DNA from: DATKZS01 sp035527835 [NCBI: bacterium]
GTDB taxonomy: Bacteria > RBG-13-61-14
Length of the DNA: 54,948 nucleotides
Assembly: GCA_035527835.1 (NCBI GenBank)
Contig: DATKZS010000137.1
Coordinates: forward strand, 1 to 54,948
Direction: 5' to 3'
Shown: positions 50,931 through 54,948 of the stretch, one piece after another
How positions within the stretch are numbered: the first letter of the stretch is position 1
Layout: every line of letters begins with the position of its first letter
Notes under the pieces: model-generated
Seen by the model: the letters and a program-made list of their open reading frames with translations, nothing else
Told to the model about the DNA's origin: nothing
The model's database searches: none
Made by a program: the position numbers and the translations under genes

Positions 50931-53056
50931 TTCACGCGCAGCTCGTATTCATTTTCGAGCGCCCCGGCGCCGCCCGCGAGCTCGATCTTGATTTTATAGG
51001 TCCCGGCCCAGCGGAGCTTGAGCTCAGGGTTGGCGAGCGCGAGAGCCTCGCTATCCGGGGGCAGCGCCCGGGAGAAGCGCTCCTCGATCACGGTGTCTCC
51101 TACAGGGGAAATCACCTTGAGCGATGCCTCGACCTTGACCTCTTCCCAGGTGTCGTTCACGGCGTAGAGGGGGATGGAGATGATGCCGTTCCTTTTGTAA
51201 ACGGGCTGGTCCAGGATGGTGAAGGCGTAGACCGGGCTCATGGCCTTCTTGAGCGCGTGATATGACGACTTGGGCACGCGCCAGTAATCAATGACGGACC
51301 ACTGCACGGCGGGGTTGGAGTCGAGGAGGAGGAAGGGCACGCACCCGCCGTTTGGCTTGTACTTGAGCGCGCGGACGCGGTCAATGTGGAAGCGGTTGAG
51401 CTCGCTCTGATATTGCTGGGTGGCCGCGATGAAGGATTCGAGGGTCCGGTGCTTTTCCGGGTCCACGAATTTTTTCATGAAGTAGGGCTGGTAATGGTGG
51501 CGTTTCTCCAGTTTTTTCCAGTCCACTTCGCGGAGGTTCGCGGCCATGAATTTTTTCGCGCTTTCCGGGTTGGGGAAGGACTGCGCTCCGAACTCGGTGA
51601 TGAAGCGGAGGCTCCGTGGGCTTTTCTTGTATTTTTTATGGAACCATTGCATGGGCCCCAGGTACCAGCCGTAATAATAATGGACGTCGCCGGGCTCGCG
51701 GAAGAGGCCGCGCTCGCCGGAGAACTCGGTGGTGAAGCGGGAGGGATCGAGGAAACGGGTCTGACGCGCGAGCTCGGGGTCCATGCGGTTACGGTTGCGG
51801 TTCCAGAAGAAGAAGGTGAAGAGCGCGCGGGACAGCGAGCCGAGCTTATAGTGGTCGCGCAGGTCAAAGGCGGCGAAAGGCTCGTTGTGCATGCACCAGA
51901 CTCCGATTGAGGGGTGCGAGCCGAGATGGAAGATCATGCGCCGGACCTGGCGCTGGGCCTGGGCCTCGACCTCCGGCCGGTAGGACCACTGCATGGGGAA
52001 GTCCTGCCACAAGAGCACGCCCTGCTCGTCGCAGGCCTCGTAGAACGCGGGCGTGTCCACGTGGGCGTGCACGCGCAGGAAGTTGAGGTTAGCTTCGCGG
52101 GCGAGCTTCACGTCGGCCCGGCAGCGCTCGCGGGTCATGGTGGCGAGGCGGGTGTCGCCGGGCGGGTAGTTGTTGCCGCGCAAGTAGACGCTCTTTCCGT
52201 TGAGGTAGGCCAGGTAGTTGCGCATCTCGAAGGTGCGGACGCCGAAGGGCGTTTCCCATGAGTCCGATGGCTGGTCCCGGCCTTGGATAAAGACCTCGAG
52301 GCGCAGGGTGTAGAGGTCGGGCCGGCCGTGATCGTGGGTCCACCAGAGCGCGGGCTGTTTGAGGTCGAGGTTGTAATGATAGGTGTTGGCGCCCGCGGCC
52401 TTGAACCGGCTCTTCTCGAAGACCTGGGTCTCTCCGGTGAAAGTGCGGGGGATGAAGGAGATGCGCACGGTGAGGCTCGCGGGCTCGCGGGTCTCGATGG
52501 TGGCTTGGCCCATGATGCGGGCGGTGGCGTTGTCCTTGCCCAGATAGATGGTGGTGAAAAGCGGGTCAATAATGCGGGCGGCGCCGGTGGAGATTATCTC
52601 GACGGGGAGCCAGACGCCGCCCGGATTGGTCATGGGGTCAATGCAGTCCCAGTGATGGAACACGCCGGTAAGCTGGCGCTTTCTGGTCTTGTCCTCCTCT
52701 CGGGGGCAGTCCACTTCGACGAGGAGCTTGTTCTCCTTGTGCAACATGCCGGTGATCTCGTAGTCCACGGGGAAGAAGTAGCCCTCGTTGGCGCCCAGGC
52801 GCATGTCGTTCAAGTAGGCGGTTGCCCAGTAGAAGATGCCGTGCAGGCGGAGGAAGAAGCGCTTGTCGTCCTCCGGCTTGAACTTGAAGGCGCGGCGGTA
52901 CACGGCCTTGCCGGTGTAGGATTCGAGTCCCGGGGTCTGCTGCCAGTGTCCGGGCACCTGGGTCTCGCGCCAAATGCTGATGGAGTCGTACTTGCCGTCG
53001 AACCTGGTCACGGGCAGGATTTCCCAGGCGCCGTTTAAATCCATCTCCTTGCCCAT
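50927..53056 (-). CDS. glycoside hydrolase family 2 protein (beta-mannosidase-like)
   Basis: A 709-residue enzyme with the GH2 layout: N-terminal jelly roll (about 1-170; VPGHWQQTPGLESYTGKAVYR), immunoglobulin-like domain, and TIM barrel. The acid/base Glu is in GVWCMHNEPFAAF and the nucleophile Glu in RFITEFGAQSFPN. There is no signal peptide, so it acts in the cytoplasm unless exported another way. The specificity (mannosidase, galactosidase or glucuronidase) is open. ATG at 53056 shares one base with the upstream stop (TGATG); ATG at 53044 (MDLNGAW) is a second option. Confidence 0.9.
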   Translation of the reverse strand: MGKEMDLNGAWEILPVTRFDGKYDSISIWRETQVPGHWQQTPGLESYTGKAVYRRAFKFKPEDDKRFFLRLHGIFYWATAYLNDMRLGANEGYFFPVDYEITGMLHKENKLLVEVDCPREEDKTRKRQLTGVFHHWDCIDPMTNPGGVWLPVEIISTGAARIIDPLFTTIYLGKDNATARIMGQATIETREPASLTVRISFIPRTFTGETQVFEKSRFKAAGANTYHYNLDLKQPALWWTHDHGRPDLYTLRLEVFIQGRDQPSDSWETPFGVRTFEMRNYLAYLNGKSVYLRGNNYPPGDTRLATMTRERCRADVKLAREANLNFLRVHAHVDTPAFYEACDEQGVLLWQDFPMQWSYRPEVEAQAQRQVRRMIFHLGSHPSIGVWCMHNEPFAAFDLRDHYKLGSLSRALFTFFFWNRNRNRMDPELARQTRFLDPSRFTTEFSGERGLFREPGDVHYYYGWYLGPMQWFHKKYKKSPRSLRFITEFGAQSFPNPESAKKFMAANLREVDWKKLEKRHHYQPYFMKKFVDPEKHRTLESFIAATQQYQSELNRFHIDRVRALKYKPNGGCVPFLLLDSNPAVQWSVIDYWRVPKSSYHALKKAMSPVYAFTILDQPVYKRNGIISIPLYAVNDTWEEVKVEASLKVISPVGDTVIEERFSRALPPDSEALALANPELKLRWAGTYKIKIELAGGAGALENEYELRVK

Positions 53057-53553
53057 CACTTGTCCCCGAGGTTGAAAAAATACACCTGGTCGCCGGCCTG
53101 GAGCCCGTGCGCCTTGGCCTGGCCTCCGGCCACTTCGAGCACCCACTGGCTGGGCGCATCCACGAAGCGGGAGGTGTCGGTATAAGGCTCGGCGTTCTCG
53201 ACGATGCCGGCGATTTTTTGGTCGGGGCCGATGAAGATCATGTCGAGCGGGATGCGGGTGTTCCTCATCCAGAAGACGTGCTCGGCGGGTTTTTGGTAGA
53301 TGAAGAGCATGCCGTGGCCGGGTTCGAGCGACCAGCGCCACATCAGGCCCTTCTGCTGCTGTTCCGGCGTGATTGCCAGCTCCAGGGTCACGGTCCACTG
53401 CCGGCCCGCCTGGTTCTTGAGCACGGCCGCCGGCCCCAGCGCCGGGTCAGGTGCGGTGACGTTCTTGCAGCAGGGGGAGGTGAGCGCCGTGAGCATGAGC
53501 AGAAGCGCGAGCGGTGGCCGCGGGATGCGCCGCGTCCGTTGTAGTGGGATCAA
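53056..53553 (-). CDS. DUF192 family exported protein
   Basis: About 165 residues. An N-terminal hydrophobic signal (PPLALLLMLTALTSPCC) with a possible lipidated Cys precedes the DUF192 domain: VTLELAITPEQQQKGLMWR, GMLFIYQKPAEHVFWMRNTR, PLDMIFI and VLEVAGGQA. The function of the family is unknown. A TTG start at 53553 is favoured because GAGGAG lies 8 bases upstream and it overlaps the lipase stop; an ATG at 53574 lacks a site. It is the second gene of the coupled operon. Confidence 0.82.
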   Translation of the reverse strand: MIPLQRTRRIPRPPLALLLMLTALTSPCCKNVTAPDPALGPAAVLKNQAGRQWTVTLELAITPEQQQKGLMWRWSLEPGHGMLFIYQKPAEHVFWMRNTRIPLDMIFIGPDQKIAGIVENAEPYTDTSRFVDAPSQWVLEVAGGQAKAHGLQAGDQVYFFNLGDK

Positions 53554-54383
53554 CGCAGGTGCTCCTCGATCCATTCGAGCATCAAGGCGGCCGGCTTTGC
53601 GCGCTCGACCTCGTTGAACATCTCGTGATAGAAGCCGTCCCAGACCTGGAGCTTCTTGTCTTTCACGGTGAGCCGCTCGAAAAATTCCGGGGCGCCGCGG
53701 GGCGCCACCAGCTTGTCGTCGCCGGACTGCATGCAAAGGACCGGGATGGTGATCTTGCCCGCCTCCTTCTGGACCGCCTCGATGGCGGCGGTGAACTCGG
53801 TGAACCAGCGCGCGGACACGCGGTCGTGGACCAGGGGATCGGCGATGTACGCGTCAACGACTTTTTTATCGTGGGAGATCATCTGGGGGTCGAGCCCATT
53901 GCCCATGGTGAGGCCCGGCAGGTACTTGCTGAAGAAACGGCCGGCGGCGAGCTTGATGGCGGGCGCGTCCACGTCCACCCGCAGGGCGGCGGAGGAGAGA
54001 ACGAGGCCGCGCAGCCCGGCGCCGCTTTGCTCGGCGTAGCGGGCGGCGATTAGTCCGCCCATGCTGTGGCCGATGAGGAAGACGGGCTTGCCGGCGGCGC
54101 GTGCTTCCACCAGGCGGCGGAAGGAGTCGAGGTCATCGAGGAATTCGGAGAAGGCGAGCACGTGTCCGCGCTTGCCCCCGGAGCGGCCGTGGCCGCGGTG
54201 ATCCAGCGCGAAGGAGGCCAGCCCCTTTTGAGCCAGGTCCGCGGCCACCTCCGCATAGCGGCCGGAGTGTTCGCCCAGGCCGTGGCAGATCATGCATACG
54301 GCCCGGACCGGGTCCGGGAGCCAGGCGCGCCAGAAGATCTCGAGGCCGCCGGCGCCGGAGAATTTTCCTTCTTCTTCCTTCAC
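53550..54383 (-). CDS. alpha/beta hydrolase, monoacylglycerol lipase-like
   Basis: A 277-residue hydrolase. The oxyanion region is HGLGEHSGRYAEVAADL and the strand motif ALDHRGHGRSGGKRG. The nucleophile Ser is in LIGHSMGGLIAARY, the Asp in QSGDDKLV and the His in GFYHEMFNE. This is the PldB/monoglyceride lipase group. It is the first gene of a four-gene unit in which every junction overlaps. Confidence 0.92.
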   Translation of the reverse strand: MKEEEGKFSGAGGLEIFWRAWLPDPVRAVCMICHGLGEHSGRYAEVAADLAQKGLASFALDHRGHGRSGGKRGHVLAFSEFLDDLDSFRRLVEARAAGKPVFLIGHSMGGLIAARYAEQSGAGLRGLVLSSAALRVDVDAPAIKLAAGRFFSKYLPGLTMGNGLDPQMISHDKKVVDAYIADPLVHDRVSARWFTEFTAAIEAVQKEAGKITIPVLCMQSGDDKLVAPRGAPEFFERLTVKDKKLQVWDGFYHEMFNEVERAKPAALMLEWIEEHLR

Positions 54384-54397
54384 TTTTCCCTCCGACA

Positions 54398-54486
54398 GAA
54401 AGTAGAGAGTAGATAATAGGTAGTAGATAGGGCAAGAGTCCTGACCCTATATTCTATCTACTACCTACTATCTACTATCTACTTTC
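54398..54486. repeat. long GTAGATA-type inverted repeat
   Basis: 54398-54432 (GAAAGTAGAGAGTAGATAAT...) is largely complementary to 54445-54486, both built from GTAGATA/TAGATAG units, around 12 bases. It has the same architecture as the other long hairpins but unrelated sequence. It lies between the MoaD-like stop and the lipase start on the same strand. Confidence 0.88.
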
Positions 54487-54493
54487 CTTCTTC

Positions 54494-54799
54494 TCACCCT
54501 CCGGCCAGCGGCGTCATGACCGCGACCTCGTCGCCGTCGGCGAGCGCAAGGCCGAGCTCATCGGGCAGGTCGAGGCCGGAGCCGTTCACGAGGACCGTGG
54601 GCGGGCGGGGCAGGGCCAGGATTTTTTTCATGACGTTGCCCTTGACCCGGCCGGACTTGTCCACGAGCTTGAAAAGCTCCTTGACGGTCACGCCCGCGGG
54701 CGCCTCCAGGTCGAACTCGGCGGTGAGCACCTTGCCGTCAATGAAGCCGGCCACCTTGACGTGGATGCTGATCTTCGGCTTTTTGCCGGAACCGAACAT
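54494..54799 (-). CDS. MoaD/ThiS-like sulfur carrier protein
   Basis: A 101-residue beta-grasp protein ending in PLAGG, whose terminal Gly-Gly is the thiocarboxylation site of MoaD/ThiS carriers. The core shows VTVKELFKLVDKSGRVKGNV, TVLVNGSGLDLPDE and LALADGDEVAVMTP. It lies 6 bases after an aldehyde:ferredoxin oxidoreductase gene. It probably supplies dithiolene sulfur for that enzyme's pterin cofactor. Confidence 0.87.
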   Translation of the reverse strand: MFGSGKKPKISIHVKVAGFIDGKVLTAEFDLEAPAGVTVKELFKLVDKSGRVKGNVMKKILALPRPPTVLVNGSGLDLPDELGLALADGDEVAVMTPLAGG

Positions 54800-54805
54800 G
54801 ATCCT

Positions 54806-54948
54806 TTACCCGTAGATGTCCTTGAGCACCTCGTCCAGGCCGAGCTGCTCCAGCCGCTCCTTCAGCGGCTTGCCGCTCTCGAAGTCCCATCCCATCTCGT
54901 GGTAGAAGTCGCGGGCCAGGGCCTCGGTGTCAATGGTGAATCCCTTGT
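54806..54948 (-). CDS. aor: aldehyde:ferredoxin oxidoreductase, C-terminal end (partial)
   Basis: The last 46 codons of a gene that begins outside the window. The peptide contains ARDFYHEMGWDFESGKPLKE and RLEQLGLDEVLKDIYG, matching the AOR C-terminal pattern (YY-x-GWD...TG-x-P...L-x-x-LGL). AOR family enzymes hold a tungsten bis-pterin and a [4Fe-4S] cluster and interconvert aldehydes and acids with ferredoxin. The adjacent MoaD-like gene supports the call. The exact AOR subfamily cannot be told from this fragment. Confidence 0.8.
   Translation of the reverse strand, partial: KGFTIDTEALARDFYHEMGWDFESGKPLKERLEQLGLDEVLKDIYG

Overview
The window is a GC-rich chromosomal segment from a Gram-negative bacterium. 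Outer-membrane and periplasmic genes are present (a SurA/PpiC-like lipoprotein, FtsEX-EnvC). An aldehyde:ferredoxin oxidoreductase end with a MoaD-like partner and a DsrK/HdrD-like Fe-S protein with a b-type membrane subunit suggest an anaerobic or facultative lifestyle. A TIGR02265/DUF2378-like protein, a 'QTEDSG' family protein, Cys-rich PAS domains and secreted proteins with TSP3 repeats and a Cys-rich metal-binding motif resemble Desulfobacterota, Myxococcota and related candidate phyla. The exact lineage cannot be fixed from the sequence alone. No tRNA, rRNA, CRISPR array, prophage or transposase gene was recognised.

Layout. 110-5012 (+): murA, hisD and a large GT-C-like membrane protein, translationally coupled. 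5322-8021 (-): valS. 8294-11099 (-): a receiver protein with a very long Pro/Ala/Glu linker and a tandem CheW-like protein. 11408-14296: an FAD amine oxidase, an SGNH hydrolase and a small DUF2283 gene lying among repeats. 14808-18453 (+): a two-gene beta-oxidation operon (FadN-type HADH/ECH and thiolase). 18551-22931 (-): a DUF2007 protein, two glycosyltransferases, and a TIGR02265-like/receiver fusion. 23403-26650 (+): an SbcD-like nuclease and a YhaN-like ATPase. 26756-29575 (-): ftsE-ftsX-envC. 29764-33042 (-): a conserved unknown, a zinc-ribbon rhomboid protease and a dual-PAS histidine kinase. 33114-36962 (-): a DsrK-like protein fused to a receiver domain, its cytochrome b partner, a macro-domain protein and an Rrf2 regulator. 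37399-39348 (+): an aminotransferase and a Cys-cluster protein. 39417-46505 (-): a PpiC-type lipoprotein and two large secreted proteins sharing a nearly identical C-terminal cassette. 46827-49048: an acyl-CoA dehydrogenase homologue and a membrane phosphoesterase. 49020-54383 (-): a coupled operon of lipase, DUF192, GH2 and GT-C-like genes. 54494-54948 (-): a MoaD-like protein and the end of an AOR gene.

The most distinctive system is at 31582-36962. A quinone-side redox module of the DsrMK/TmcBC type carries a complete phospho-acceptor receiver domain. It lies next to a histidine kinase whose two PAS domains hold an identical C-x10-C-x2-C-P triad, and behind an Rrf2 regulator with Fe-S-type cysteines. 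This suggests a redox enzyme whose activity or assembly is set by a phosphorelay.

The second unusual theme is the intergenic DNA. It is occupied by many long inverted repeats that share an architecture (arms of short purine-rich units, AT-rich centre) but not one sequence. There are also clusters of tiny GC hairpins with 1-3 nt loops. Several of these sit between convergent genes or inside operons.
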